A DNA stretch of 64,000 nt from Cristatella mucedo (GCA_009760855.2 WPIO01000020.1:3869501-3933500); one strand, 5' to 3'; counted from the first letter of the stretch, positions 1-12,902 are shown. The notes: a model not told the origin generated them from the sequence alone. A program made the numbers and translations.

Positions 1-603
1 GCAGACTTTAAATTCCTATCTAGTAAATTTGTAGAATAAGATCCAGCATGCACAGAAGCTAAAAAGAGAAGGCATTCTCGCCAGCAGCAACGGGCCCCTG
101 GGAGAATGGGGAGAATTCAGAAGCGAACGACGAATCCGAGTCGCATCTCAACCATTCGTCAGTCGTACCTGCAGCGATGCGTCGGAGACACCCTGAGTTC
201 TTTCTGAGCTGACTACGTGGTTGACTGTTCTTTTTGGTTTTTTAAATACATTTTGATATCTTAACGGCATCAGAGCACTGAATAAATTGGAACATACAGT
301 CAATTTCAACATACAGTTCGTGCACTGCGTTAAATGAATGCATTAACGTGTTCCAACAGGTGTGTCGTTCCATTTGCAGACGGCAGGCACTTCGTAAGGA
401 AGATTTTAGCCGCAGAGCACAAATAAATAAAATAAAAGAAGAATTGAAGTCCAACATAGTCTCATGGTCGATCGGTCACGCGAGTGTGATTTCATGGCAT
501 ATTATCTTATTTATGCACAAATAAAGATGCATATCTAGGTGCGTACATTCGAGTGGTATATTAACATACAGAGAAACACAACACAGACGCATAGACGCAC
601 AGA

Positions 604-606
<3 letters not shown>

Positions 607-639
<33 letters not shown>
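607..639. repeat. (AC)n microsatellite
   Basis: Perfect AC dinucleotide run, followed by less regular CA-rich sequence to about 700. Confidence 0.95.
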
Positions 640-644
<5 letters not shown>

Positions 645-1117
645 ACATGCGCACACGCATCCACACATGCACACATACATGCATGCACATGCATATACAC
701 ACTTATGCCGGCTAGAGTATTTGCATGTGCACATACACCTGTATTATCTATGTGTTTCCAAGTGCACATTCAGACATAAGCTTGGAGTCGCCGCTAGAGG
801 CTCACGCCCTCTGCAGGTGGAAATTTTCACACAATCCTTTTTCATAAGAATGTAATTGACGGCATCGTCCTAATCACACCCCCTGACAAAGCTGGAAAAG
901 ACATGTTAAGCTAGCCTAAATCTCCAAAGACCTTGCCAGCATGCAGACAGATGTGCAGTAGACTGTGTTGCTGTTTGAAGCTGGATCTCTGTTTATCTAC
1001 TGTTCTCTGTATCTCTGTTTGCTCTTAAAAACACACCAATCCTCAGACCTGCAAACAGCTTCCCAGCCCAAGATGCTACTGTATAACGCTAGGAGTCCAG
1101 ATAGATGGTCTCTGGCC

Positions 1118-1131
1118 GGGGGGGGGGGGGG
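1118..1131. repeat. G14 homopolymer
   Basis: Fourteen consecutive G. Confidence 0.95.
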
Positions 1132-2257
1132 TACTGCACACCTCTACTCCTACTTATGTAAAAATAGCGAGAAAAATATCGGGGTTGAGCAAAGAATATA
1201 GCAGCATGCAGGCATGACCATAATTGCTGTGATTAGATTATCCCACAATTTAAAACTTTCGAGAGGCTGTATTTTTACCACTAGAAACATAGCGAACAGC
1301 TGATGACTTTAAAAAATGATCGCAGCTTGTTACAGGTGTCTCAGATAACATTGTTACTATAGCACATTACGTTTCTCTACAGACTATCTTTGGATAGTAA
1401 CACAAGTATGTCTAGCATAGTATATAGCCCTTTGCGTGCTTACCTACGCATGATTCAGCGTATGCAACTAACCAGGCGTTCTACTAACCGGTCGCCCTGA
1501 GTGTCTTCTTGTTTGTCATGCGCATGCTGGCCTCAACATAATATATGTACGCTCAGGCATGCTTGTGCATAAAGTACATGACATTAAATCTTAGCTGTTG
1601 GTTATCTTGAGGCGGCAAATTTTAAAGAACCGGGACTGAGATTTGAATCACTTGGGGAACTAAACAAGCGATCTTTTAAAATTATAACTATGATTCTACA
1701 CTAAAACTAAAATCGACCCTTTTCTTTTACGGCATATAAAACATGCCTCGAATGAGATTTATTTCTCTTAAGGCATTACACAGCGTATCGTTAAATGTTA
1801 TTATTTTATAATATATCTAAATGCATAGTAAAAAAATGTACACGACGGCATTTAAAAGGAGGCTACACACCCACGTGTTCTCCACTATTTGCTCCATCAT
1901 GTACATTGTCTTTTAAGTGCTCATGTACGCTGAAATCGCGATTGCTATCACTAGCCAATGGATATGCTTCTTGTTCTGCTTAGGCAAAGTTTGCGGCAAA
2001 AAATTTATTTTCCTTAGAGCACTATGCAAATGCTTTTTTACTGTTTTCATTCCTATAAGAGATCTAAATTTTTGCAATGGCCCGTCGAATAGGCCGTCGA
2101 ACAGAAGCACGTAGTGCTTCCTGTCTAGCCTTCGAGAAATGCCTTCACCGAGATTTCGGGTTCGCCTAGGGCCCGAATTAAATTCTTACTATTTTTAACT
2201 CTGTTATTACTACTTATCGACAATAACATGCACAGTTGTAGCACTATGTGAGACAGT

Positions 2258-2502
2258 CCCTAATAATTATACTAATAGCAATACATTTGATAAAGCACCC
2301 TCAGAGTACTCAATATCTTTCTAGGCGCTTTACAATTGCTACAAAGGAAGCACGATCGAATGGTTAGTAGTAGCATGCTCAATAAACAAGAGAATAACAT
2401 GGGTGTCATGCACAGGGTCAGCATGCAAGTATGGTTAGCGGCAGCATGCACAGTGTCAGCACCCATAAGCACATAAAGAACGAATCACATGGACCTAACA
2501 AA
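2258..2502 (-). mobile_element. LINE-A 3' fragment
   Basis: Stem-loop tail (reverse complement of tctttctaggcgctttaca) at the left, followed by the 3' UTR repeats ending near gaatcacatggacc. Confidence 0.8.
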
Positions 2503-3067
2503 AGAGAAGCTCCGAAGTACTATTGAATACATTTTTTAAATAATCAGAATTATTTGTGGAGTAGTACTCGTAGCATTGCAAACTCCTACAGAAGTTTTAA
2601 TCTGTGAAAACTTGGCTAGAACGCTTTATTAAATCGAACTGGCAGTTTGCGGTGAGTGGGGGGAGGTAAATGATGGGGCAACTATTTATCCTAACGATCC
2701 AGGGGAAAGGTGCCACGGAAGGGAGAGATGCCCTACTTGAAGGTACGTCTCGCGGGGCATGAAACTCTAGCAACCACTTTACAAAGGACGATTCACGTGG
2801 ACGAAGCGGATGCTGTGAGAATAGGTGCGCTCCTGTTTCAATTTTCAATTTAAATTCCGAGAAAATCGGGTATGTCGAAATGTTAGCAGGCGGCGAGTTC
2901 TAGACAGTAGAGGTGCGGTCTAAAATGATGTGCGGTTGGTTATAGGTACACAGGCAGAGGAGTGGTGGTTTCGAGGGGCTGCCCGGGAGTAAGTATTTCT
3001 TACAGATAAGGCGGAACGAAAAAACGAAGGGCCTAAAAGTGAGTGACGTCACTGCACTGCAGTCCAT

Positions 3068-3143
3068 TTAATAATAATAATATAATTGTATAGCGTTCTC
3101 AGAAAACTTAATCTCTTTTTAGGCACTTTAAATTTGCTGCTTG
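3068..3143 (-). mobile_element. LINE-A or SINE-2 tail only
   Basis: TAA repeat and the shared stem-loop with altered bases; no head attached, so the family cannot be decided. Confidence 0.65.
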
Positions 3144-5524
3144 CTGTATAGTTTAGGTGCAGGCAAGTCAGAGAGAAGTATTGTAGTGTGGCTGCTGCAA
3201 CGTTAACGACTAAAAGCTTGGCTTAAAAAAATCTCCTTTGAAACATTCGCTTTGTCTCTCTGTGGCTCTTTGTATTGAGCTACAGACGGAGGTGCGTGCA
3301 TGCATACCTAAATTTATGGACTCACCGAGACTCGTTTAATAAAACCTCGGGAGCAATCCAAGGAGGGGATGCAAGTCTCTGCTTACGCAAACGAAAGGCG
3401 CCGATGTCCATCTATGAAGTGGTTGGATCTATTGTTGTACAATGCCGAGGCATGACGTTTAATTGAGCCGGCTATAGAAGATTAGGTAGCTCGATCCTGT
3501 TTTCTTTTGCTTCATGCACCCACCACTCAACTTACTACCGTGCCGTAACTGATTATTATTCCCGCACGATAAACCTAAATCACGGAGGGTTTTTCAAAGA
3601 ACCTACGTGTCTAATTAGATACGTACGCGAAAGCATTGAAGTTAGTATCGCAAATTACAACTTCTGCACTTCAGGTCGACGAAAAGAAGTACTCTGTCTG
3701 TTGCGATTAATCAATGCGTTGGGTGGGCAAACTGCATTCGCGGTGCTCATTTTTGATTAAATAGCATACACAACCATGATATACATTTGTGAACAGTAAT
3801 TGCATAGTACTTCCGGAGGCCATATTCGTGCAAACAAAATAGTACTTCTTTAACCAGAAAATGATGAAGATCTGGAATCAAGCAAAAAATATTAAAATAT
3901 TTATCATTTTAATCCCAAAATTATCTCTGAAAATCAACGCTAAGGTGCTCCTTAAAGAAATCTCTCAGTCTTTGCTGCTTAAGTTTTAGCCTCAGTGAGT
4001 TGGTCAGGAGCCTAAAACTTGATTTTGTTAATAGGGAGCTAAAGGTTTTGTCGGAATAACTCCTGTTCATGCAGTCTCGTCTTTGCTTTTTCTTTCCACT
4101 GTTTAAACAGTTTTTGGTAGTTTGTCTTTTTAATTTCAATTTTGGCGGAAGAAGACACATGATAAACCTATTATATCAAAATTTACAGTTAGTCACGTTT
4201 GTAGCGTGCAAACACAAAAGGGTAGTGCAATATTCTGCCGATTCGTGGCTGACGTGAACGCGCCTCATGATAAATAACCGATGGACCTAGCAAATGTTAT
4301 ACTAAAAAATCGAGTAGATGGTTGGCTTTATGCTAAATAATAGAGCGGCCTATATTTTTACGTAATTATTCTATGATGGGTACTAAACATTTTTGCGACA
4401 AATGACTACGTGGTCTAATCAGCGCGTATGCAATATAACTGAGGGACCTCTACTTTTTATGCTGAGACATATACAGAGGGAGTATACAGAAGGAAATAGC
4501 AGTTGTTATGGTTTACCGCGATAGCAATAGTTTTGCATTGCCTATTGTCTTTAGTTTGTCGAAGAAGTACATTTTATCCTCTTTCAAAATTTTGGAAATA
4601 TAACGCATTGATTTCCCTTTTTTTGGTAAGGTTGCAGTTTTTCTGAGTTTCCTGCTTTGAGTTTAGTGACAGCACCGAAGTAGCTGGGATCCATCGGCAC
4701 ACTCTCATCATAGGACATCCACTTGATCTGATATTCTTTCGCCACTATTCCGTGATTGAAGAGATGTATTCGTAATAACCATCGGCAACCCTGAAGAAGC
4801 ACGCTATCACCTAATCTTGAAGGCTTGCACAGAGCTTGACAGTTGCCAAGAGCTTTGGTGAAGAATTACGTAACTTTAAGCTGCTTGAAACGAAAGCCAC
4901 GTTCCCCCCATCTGAAGGCACCTAGTCACGTTCCCCGCCATCTTGAAGTCAGCTTTGCTTTCCTGTTGAATTCTAAGAATCTGAGGAATTTTGCTTACAA
5001 TCCTAAATTAAGCTGGCGAGTTGCAAGTAAGCCGATGCTTGCGTTATTTATAAATCGCAAAAGTTTCTGGAGCTAAATTCGGAGCTAGACGGAAAGCCAG
5101 AGGAAAATCCTTTCGCAATGGCTTGAACATATCAAGCTGCTGGTTCCGTTTGTTGCCCCGCTGAGTACAAGAGGCTCAGCATATGTTTTAGTAGTTTCTT
5201 AGGAGCCCATTAAGTAGCGAATTACAGTAATCCAATATGGACATGGTAGATGCGTTAGCGAGTTGCTCCGATATCTAAAGCTCCAGAGTTTAGATAGAGC
5301 CTGATCGCAGCCACATGCCTACATAGGCTCACGGAGAAATCGGTCGGTCGAGACTGAGAAGCAAATGAACGCATGCATACTAATTTCCTACGCTCGTTCC
5401 GAAGGTATACAGAGGAATCACCAATGCAAAGTCAAAAGTCGTACAGCTTTGCTATCATACGAGGCCTCGAGTATCATCGGCAGTATTGCTTAGTTATAAT
5501 TTAGTCTACGAGATTGTATGACTT

Positions 5525-5608
<84 letters not shown>

Positions 5609-6176
5609 GAGGTACCTAAAAGTCCTACCGAAAGCCTTCGAGTCTTGTAATTTTGGAATTATTCGCATGCAGAATTCAGCTGGCTATTTCTGGCAGCTCC
5701 TAATATCTCAAGGAAAAATGCAATTGGAATCATCTTCGCAGAGGAGCCAGATTATGTATGCACTCGCCGTACAGCTTGGTGCAAGAGAAGAAATGGCCAG
5801 GTGTCTCAGCGACTCGCACGGCTCGTCCTGCTTCGGCGAGCATAGGAAAGAAAATCAGTACCGTACTCGAGCCGGGACGCGAGATCAAATAAGAAGGCAC
5901 TCGGCGCCACGGTTAGTAGGCCCTCTCGCTGGTAACGCACACTATATCGTGCACGGATGAGCACGCAAAGCACGTCGGGAAGTCGTCCGGTCAGCTCGCT
6001 GGCGTGAAGGGTAAGCCGATCGGGTCCGATGCGCCTTTAGCTTAGACTTCAATGATGCAAGCTCATCGCAGCACGAGGGTGACCCTAGCTGGGCGTGGGC
6101 TGCAGAGTTTTTTGCAGGCGAGCTGAAAGCTCAAACACGGAAGGGTTTCAATTTAGTTCTACGAACGGTGAGCTGA
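3144..6176. other. Intergenic, no gene recognised
   Basis: Holds the (AG)40 tract. A 72-codon minus-strand frame at 4584-4802 has ordinary amino-acid composition but matches nothing I know. Confidence 0.55.
5527..5606. repeat. (AG)40 microsatellite
   Basis: 80 bp of perfect AG. The Arg-Glu open reading frame over it is a by-product of the repeat. Confidence 0.95.
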
Positions 6177-6870
6177 CTAGATGCCGGGAAGCGTGCAGTT
6201 CGAGAGCGAACTGGAGGAGAAAGCAGGTCGAGGACTGGTAAATCTGGCTGGTGCGTGCGAGTATAGCGACATGTAAGCCAGATAGAGGATCTTAAAGTCT
6301 ATTGGTTGTTTGATTGGGAGCCATTGAAGCTTCGGCAGTAGTGAAGTAATGCGGCAGCTACGCCGTTGACGATGGACCAGGTGAGCTCCTGAGCTTTGCA
6401 CCAGTTGAAGACGATCAAGGGCAGAGGCTAGCATTCTTGGAAAAAGAGAATATCAGTAATCTAGACCAAATGTCACAAAACAAGTGAACTAGTTTGGCTG
6501 TCGTATTCTTGTGTAAGCAGGCCCTGTTTTTGGCTACGTTCCCTAACTGATGGTAGGCCGGCTTGACTACGGAGGATACGTCTTAATGCAACGACAAAGT
6601 CGTTTCGGAATAGCACGCCAAAATTACAGGCCGACGGTGGAGGAATGGCACCATGGATGAACCAATCTAGTGGGTGAGGTCTTCCATCTTGCGGTTGACA
6701 CTAGACTTTCCGATAACTATTAGGTTGGTCTTATCATCGTTGAGCTTCGCTAAGTTAGCGGCCATTCAAGCGAGAATGCCGTCAATGCAGGCTGCAAGGA
6801 AATTAAGTCATTTGGATGTTAAGTAAGGTTTACAAGGGTCGAGGATTAAATAGAGGCTAGTCTTATCGGA
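6177..6870 (-). mobile_element. LINE-A-related fragment, divergent
   Basis: The minus strand at 6177-6434 encodes LDRLQLVQSSGAHLVHRQRR followed by SCRITSLLPKLQWLPIKQ, the CR1/L2 C-terminal segment. Similarity continues at nucleotide level to about 6870 (region upstream of RLQLVQ). More diverged from the other copies, so older or a sister subfamily. Confidence 0.7.
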
Positions 6871-7138
6871 GCAGAAACAAAAGATGAGATTGCGTTTGGC
6901 GACGACAACAGCCAGAGGGAGATTATGGATTTTGAAAAGAAGGGGCCAAAGACCGAATCTGAAGGAAGCCCATTCATTAAGGCTCGCTATATCGAGAGGT
7001 TCTGTAGCAAAGGATCTGATGGTCGGTCAAATGTGTCTGCAATGCTGCTCAGAGATCTCGACGAATTTGCAGAGAAGCCTTATCCCGATGATCATTGTAC
7101 GGGTCGGACTAAATCCGAAACACATAGCCCGAGTGTTA

Positions 7139-7283
7139 GCCCAAGATAAGGTGCTCGCTCTTCACGACCCAGGTCGTGGGTTCGAGTCCCGCAGTCGGCG
7201 ATTTGGTGTGGCTCACTTGCAAGGGGTGATGATCGCCGGCAAGGCTGTTCTACCGTTACATAAATGAGGCTGTTGAATCAGCT
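7139..7283 (+). mobile_element. SINE-1 copy, divergent
   Basis: TTCACGACCCAGGTCGTGGG, B-box GGTTCGAGTCCCG, end GAGGCTGTTGAATCAGCT; the middle is altered. Confidence 0.75.
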
Positions 7284-7596
7284 AACCTTAACAAGATTTT
7301 GTGAAATGGTTAGCTCTAAATCCCGATAGAAACTTGCGGCTAAGATCAAATGAAGTGATGCGAGCGTTAAGTTGCTATGATACTACCCATTCAAGAATCA
7401 TTTTTGGAAAAGAATGGCAGAAGGAAGATTGGACTGAAATTAGTTTGTTTTCCCAATCCGGAGGGAGGATTTTTTATTAGGTGACTCGCAATCGCTGTTT
7501 TTTCATAGTGGATATGGAATTAATGGATAAATGGGAGTGTAATTAAAATATTTATTATGGTAGGAGGCATGATATCCATGCAAACAAATATATATA

Positions 7597-7753
7597 TAAT
7601 TCATTCGTATAGCACTCTAAGAGAGCTTAATCTGTATCTGGGCGCTTTACATATGTCGCGAACGGCTCGTGCTTACGACCTCCGTCACCAAATGCATTCA
7701 CCTTAACCTCGGTCATCAGAGGCGAGCACCTTAACCCCTGGGCCAAATCAGGG
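7597..7753 (-). mobile_element. SINE-2 copy
   Basis: Tail with stem-loop at the left and tRNA-like head ending gggccaaatcagggc on the plus strand; internal insertion relative to the shorter copies. Confidence 0.8.
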
Positions 7754-7831
7754 CATCCCAAGAATAACTGCTGGGACAAGGTCTGGAGGATGTCTTTCTT
7801 AGCATTGCAGTCAAATGTCGAGGAAGAGTTT

Positions 7832-7879
7832 GAGAGAGTCAGGTGGAAAGGAGTAGAGAGAGTCAGGTGGAAAGGAGTA
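7832..7879. repeat. 24-bp perfect tandem duplication
   Basis: Two identical units, GAGAGAGTCAGG followed by TGGAAAGGAGTA, at 7832-7855 and 7856-7879. Confidence 0.9.
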
Positions 7880-7927
7880 GAGAGAAGACAGAGCGAGGAA
7901 GAGCTGCATAACAAGTCTGGCCTTCGG

Positions 7928-8520
7928 GTCTGGCCTCAAAGTCACTTCCGACTTGAGTCGCGACAACCCCTGATTTGACTTAGTTTAGAAAGAAGCTAAA
8001 AGCGCATCTTTTTACCACAGCATTTAGTGGGTCCCTGTGCTTCGGCCTGTATGTGCTTATGCGTGCTGACACTGTGCATGCTGCCACTAACCATATTGAC
8101 ACGCTGACCCTGTGCATGTCACCCTTAACCATGTTATACTTGTTGTCGTTGAGCATGCTACCACTAACCATTCGATCTTGCTTCCTTTGCAGCAAATCTA
8201 GCATTTAGTGGGTCCCTGTGATTCGTCCTTGATGTGCTTATGCGTGCTGACACTGTGCATGCTGCCACTAACCACATTTGCATGCTGACCCTGTGCGTGT
8301 CACCCCTAACCATGTTATTCATTTGTTTGTTTATAAAGCATGATTTTACTCACCATTCTATTGCATTTCCCTTTGCAGCAAATGTAAAGCGCCTAGAGAG
8401 AGATTAAGTTCTCTGAGGGCGCTTTATCAAGTGCATTATTATTATTATTAAAGTGCCTAGAAAGAGATTGAGTTCTCTGAGGGCGCTACATCAAATGTAT
8501 TTTATCGTTATTATTATCGC
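7928..8520 (+). mobile_element. LINE-A 3' end with duplicated 3' UTR
   Basis: Begins in the last codons of the LINE-A polyprotein, then runs through the 3' UTR. A unit of about 180 bp starting GCATTTAGTGGGTCCCTGTG occurs twice in tandem (8024-8202 and 8203-about 8390), and two stem-loop tails follow (8390-8450 and 8450-8518). Confidence 0.8.
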
Positions 8521-10487
8521 AGTAATAAAGACAAGCCTTTATTCATCAGGCACATGGGTCACTGAAGCGCTGACACGCTTAGTGTACCGATGGAATGTTA
8601 CAACTTCGCTTGCTGCTTTTTCACGTAAATGAGATGAGGATTTAGTCAGTCACATAACTAGGGAGCCATACTGAAAGTTTTATAGCTCATGACCTAGTAT
8701 ATTTACTTGGCTTCTGGTACGGATCGGGTACTGATTCGAGACCCACCTTTCAGTTGATCCAGACCAATGATAGCAGATGATGTCAGCAGACGAGGAGAGG
8801 ATTCAGATAGCAAGTAGACAACTCCGAGCTAAGCAACTGCAGCTTCCTCTGCCGAAGCAGATTGCTGTTCATCGGTTTTATGAACCTGAAGTGAATATTT
8901 TTCTTCGGCAGTCAGCTGTTGGCGTTCTTTAAACAAAAGAGATCAGCATAGTAATAAAGGTCTTGTCCTTCCGTAGCTGACAAGATACGATGCGTCACTA
9001 ATCTTGTGTTTACTGAAACATGGACCGTGCCCACAAAGTGTGAAGCTTGACGCTGAAGCCTGGTGATTTTTCACCAGTTCCACATCCGCACTTTCTCTAC
9101 AGCTTGAAAAGACACGTTTCTCCACCGCTTGAATGGGCACAAATTAAACTGCCCTATAGTTTTCACCTCTTGCAGAGATTTTAGAAAGTAAATTTTTCTT
9201 AGCCGCGGTGTCATTGCCAAATTGGGTACTGGATCAGCTCTGATCGCAGCTAGCCGTGGTGGCTGGTGTAGTCTCTGAGCTGTCTGGGTGTTTTAGTTTC
9301 ACCAACAATGTATGGCAATGGACTTGGGATGTCCAGAGCCCACATATTATTTCACTCGGCACCGAATGAGTCGTTACATGTTTCGAGCTGTTATAGATAG
9401 ATCATACACAAAGAACCCTCGTGAATCGCAGAAATTCTGGTCTAGATAAACAATAAGTCAAAGCAAGTCACCTATGGTTCAATTGCATCGCTCGGCACTT
9501 CTATGACTGTCAGGATGGGCAACGCCGTGAGCGTACTTTTTCAACGAGTAGCAGTCGGCGGACCTCGTACAGCAGTCTCGACTCAAACTCTGCACATTGA
9601 TCGCTGCATACGATGATATGAACGCCATAAACGAGCACAGCATTGGGAACAAAAGCTGCAGTGACCGTCTGTGAGGTTCCAATTATTTTTTAATAAGAAC
9701 GGCATGACGTATTTGAAAAAATAGTCGTATGTGACCAAAAGATGTTTATTTTCTAGCTAAGTTACTTGGATGCGGCACTTCAAGTCTACTCGAATAGCCT
9801 CAAATGGCTTTCTTAGTGTCGGCATCTGGCCGCATATTCACCGAGAGGTGCATCTTCGGAGGGCTATAACCTAGCTCCGCAGCAACAGACAAGCTCCGCA
9901 CGATCGCTGCGGTGGTGCAGCCATTAGGAAGCAAGGAAGGAAGGCAAACTGGCCATGTAAAATTCTCTCGAAAATGGAGACAGAAGCAGGACTCAAGCGG
10001 TACAGAAGTAGGACAGAAACGAGACGAACCGTGCTAGTGCGGCTGAAGTCCCGAATTGTTGGCATCTTTCTCAAATCAGAGAGAGATTATTCCTTGCTTT
10101 CGTTGTATAAAGGCAAAGGGAATCTCGATGAGGAAAGACTAGTCGTTTAGTCAGAGGTGGAAACTCATTAAGAATGTCGGCTAATGTCGAATTGTATCAT
10201 TGTATCGAGGAGGGAAGGTAGGTGGAAGGGTCACGTAGAAAGGCAGAGAGTACAAGTATGCTGCAGACAGCATCGATAGAATTAGGCTTTAGATTTCTCG
10301 GCTAAAACGCAATTTTTGATGTCGAAAGAGAAACACATTTCAAAGACAATTAAATCCTGCAAATGATCGGGCCCGAAAGGGGTGACTATAAGTGAATGCG
10401 CGTCGGAACACGTCGGTTCAATTCTGGGTTTGTCCACTCGAGGCAGGCTTGGGTAATGCAGAAACTGTGTCCAAGAAAACAAATCCT
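8521..10487. other. Intergenic, no feature recognised
   Basis: About 2 kb with only short reading frames; no repeat family seen here was recognised. Confidence 0.55.
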
Positions 10488-10650
10488 AGCTGATTAGGCA
10501 GCCTCTTTTTGTATAGCGACAGAGGAGCCTTTACGGCTATCACCACCGCTTGCAGTGGCGATAAAGGATCGCCCACCGCAGGAATCGAACCCGCGACCTC
10601 GGGACCGAGATCATGAAAGCAACCGCCTTACCTAGTTGGCCATCACGAAG
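10488..10650 (-). mobile_element. SINE-1 copy
   Basis: Reverse complement shows CGTGATGGCCAACTAGGTAA, the palindrome with changes, the B-box GGTTCGATTCC and the standard end. Confidence 0.85.
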
Positions 10651-10789
10651 CTGGCCAGCGTGGTGGCGTGACCACTTCGAGCAGGAGCGAGCACTCTAGG
10701 CTGAAGGTTCAGTGACGGGGCAACCGGATGCCATCGATTACGAAATGTACCGAAGTAGCATTCTTCTTTCGTGCTAAATCGGCGTAGAC

Positions 10790-10925
10790 ACCCACGTGGA
10801 AATTAAATCCAGACCTTTCACAATCGGGCCGGGATTACGAGTCTGCCGAGATGGAGTTTAATTCTCGATGCGCGCCAGAGTAGAGATTGAGTTCTCTTAG
10901 GGTTCTATACAAATGAATAATATTT
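10790..10925 (+). mobile_element. SINE-2-like tail with degenerate head
   Basis: Clear tail (agagattgagttctctta, then acaaatgaataatatt) at 10860-10925; the head is barely recognisable. Confidence 0.5.
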
Positions 10926-10954
10926 ACAGTTACATTTTACCCTCAGACGAGACG

Positions 10955-11040
10955 ACACTTCGAGGGTCCCGAGGCTGTCGAGGGTGCCGAGGCTCCGGTC
11001 CGAGGCTGCCGAGGGTCCGGTATGCCCGAGGCATTGATCG
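10955..11040. repeat. GC-rich imperfect minisatellite
   Basis: Recurring cgagggt(c/g)cc and gaggctg(c/t)cg blocks over about 85 bp. Confidence 0.7.
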
Positions 11041-11372
11041 CTCGGCGGGGCGGTCCAGCACTCGCTACTCTGCTCTCGCTCTGCTTGGCTTGCGTTTTCG
11101 CAAACGGCATAGTCCGGTCCGCATCGCTATTTTGTAGAACTCACAGCGGCCAGACTGAGTCGAAGGTATTTCAGAAGCAGAGCGTTGATCACGAAAGCGA
11201 TCGGCGAGAAAAGCACCTGACTAAATTATCACTCCTGCAGAGGCTCAAAGCAGCGGCTCCGCAGCAATGCAACTGCAGCTGCAGCCTGGGCGATTCCGTT
11301 GCAAATAAATTGCTGTACGCGTCTGTATTGGGGAGTTATGCGTCACACGGAACTCTCCGAAACTGCTGTTAA
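11022..11372 (+). CDS. Unrecognised 116-codon reading frame with possible signal peptide
   Basis: Starts MPEALIARRG, then a hydrophobic run (ALATLLSLCLACVFANG) that could be a signal peptide, a charged middle and a cysteine-rich end (QQCNCSCS ... NCC). It overlaps the GC-rich minisatellite. No family recognised and no splice or promoter evidence. It could be a small secreted protein, a first exon or chance. Confidence 0.15.
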   Translation: MPEALIARRGGPALATLLSLCLACVFANGIVRSASLFCRTHSGQTESKVFQKQSVDHESDRREKHLTKLSLLQRLKAAAPQQCNCSCSLGDSVANKLLYASVLGSYASHGTLRNCC

Positions 11373-11400
11373 ACGTATCGGGGGCGGCAATAATTCATTC

Positions 11401-11540
11401 GAATATAATTCATTTGTATAGCACCCCAAGAGAACTCAATCTCTATTAAGGGGCTTCACATATACCACGGGGTTCAAGCCCACGACCTCGGCCAGACCTT
11501 AGTCGGGGCGAGCATCTTAACCACTGGGCCAAACCAGCTC
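11401..11540 (-). mobile_element. SINE-2 copy (tRNA head with LINE-A-type tail)
   Basis: Reverse complement starts GAGCTGGTTTGGCCCAGTGG, with a good Pol III A-box (TGGCCCAGTGG), then a B-box-like GGGCTTGAACCCC, and ends in the stem-loop shared with LINE-A plus an AATTATATT tail. Confidence 0.85.
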
Positions 11541-11891
11541 CCCAAATGATGGCGTCTCTGGAGTGCCTGCCCCTGAAACGGAGCGAGTAGCATCATTTCA
11601 GAGAGCCCAACTAACTCTCCACTTTCCCAAGAATTTTGGCAAGAGCTCCAACCATTATTGGATCGTATTAGTTACGGCGTCGGTTACTTAGTTAAGGAGG
11701 CTTATTATCATTGCCTAATCTTACAGCACACTAGCTGAAGTTAAAGCTTCTATCGGCATTAATTGGAGCAGTTCATTCTCCAACTGACAACCTGCGAGAC
11801 GTTACGCTTTGAGACGTTGAACGAACATCAATCTAGAGCAGCCACACAGGTGAAATCCTTACCAACAATTACTTGCTATGTCAATGGACAG

Positions 11892-12560
11892 TTAATAATA
11901 ATAATAATATTGCACTTGATAAAGCGCCCTCAGAGAACTTAATCTCTTTCTAGGCGCTTTACATTTGCTGCAAAGTGATACGCAATAGAATAGTAAGTAA
12001 AATCATGCTTGAAAAACAAACAAAATGAATAACATGGTTAGGGGTTACATGCACTGGGTCAGCATGCAAATGTGGTTAGTGGCAGCATGAACAGTGTCAG
12101 CACGCATAAGCACATCGAGGACGAATCACAAGGACCCACTAAATGCTGTCCTAAATAGGTATGTTTTTAATTTTCTTTTAAATGTGGTCAGGTCAGGGGA
12201 TGTTCTGATGCAGGTCGGGAGGGAGTTCCAGGCTGTGGGAGCATACGAGCTAAATGCACGGTCTCCAAAGGATTTGAGGTTTGTACGAGGTATTTCTAGA
12301 CTGTTGGATTCCGAAAAGCGAGTGGTACGATGCTTTGCCTGATGGGGTAGTATATCTGAAAGATAGGCTGGAGCCATAGAATGAAGAGACCTAAAAGTGA
12401 GCGACAAAACCTTGAAGTCAATCCGTTGCTTGACTGGTAACCAGTGCAGGTCGGCGAGAAGTGGAGTAATGTGGCAACTGCGACGCTCACGACAGACAAG
12501 CCTAGCTGCAGAGTTTTGCACCAGCTGCAATCGCCTGATCGCACATGCTGGTAGGCCAGT
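11892..12560 (-). mobile_element. LINE-A fragment with C-terminal reverse-transcriptase part
   Basis: Sense translation (12126-12530) contains VQNSAARLVCRERRS and DLHWLPVKQRIDFKVLSL, near identical to the copy at 20838-22217. It has an open frame to FRTAFSGS, the 3' UTR, the stem-loop and a TAA microsatellite at its 3' end. It is cut at the 5' side near 12560, just before a long CT tract. Confidence 0.85.
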
Positions 12561-12605
12561 CAGTTGTGGAGCAACCGCTGGCTACCCAATTACTTGCCAG
12601 CTGTG

Positions 12606-12608
<3 letters not shown>

Positions 12609-12669
<61 letters not shown>

Positions 12670-12768
12670 TTTCCTCCCCCTCTGTCTCTCTCCCTCCCTC
12701 TCTCTCTCCCTTTCCCTCCCCCTCTCTCTCTCCCCCTTTCCTTTCCCTCCTCTCTCTCTCTCTCTCTC
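12609..12768. repeat. Polypyrimidine (TC)n tract
   Basis: About 58 bp of perfect TC followed by 100 bp of mixed C/T sequence. Open reading frames rich in Ser-Leu or Arg-Glu here are artefacts. Confidence 0.95.
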
Positions 12769-12888
12769 GGTCAGACACGTCTGAAATCACACCCGTCTTG
12801 TTGCAGCAGACAAAGAATCTTCTCTACCACCGCTTGTGGTAAGCATGCACACTCTTCTCTGCCTGCCGTTTGGACCTCTTCCGTCTGT

Positions 12889-12902
12889 CTGTCTGCCTCT
12901 GA

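Larger units (their letters stand above)
1..2257. other. Intergenic, no gene recognised
   Basis: Apart from the AC tract and the G-run, only short reading frames without recognisable motifs. Confidence 0.6.

Noticed and set aside
5514-5960. 148-codon frame with a long Arg-Glu run
   Set aside because: Produced by the (AG)40 microsatellite; the rest has no recognisable domain.
7832-7879. Direct repeat that could suggest a CRISPR-like array
   Set aside because: Only two units with no spacer between them; simple tandem duplication in eukaryotic DNA.
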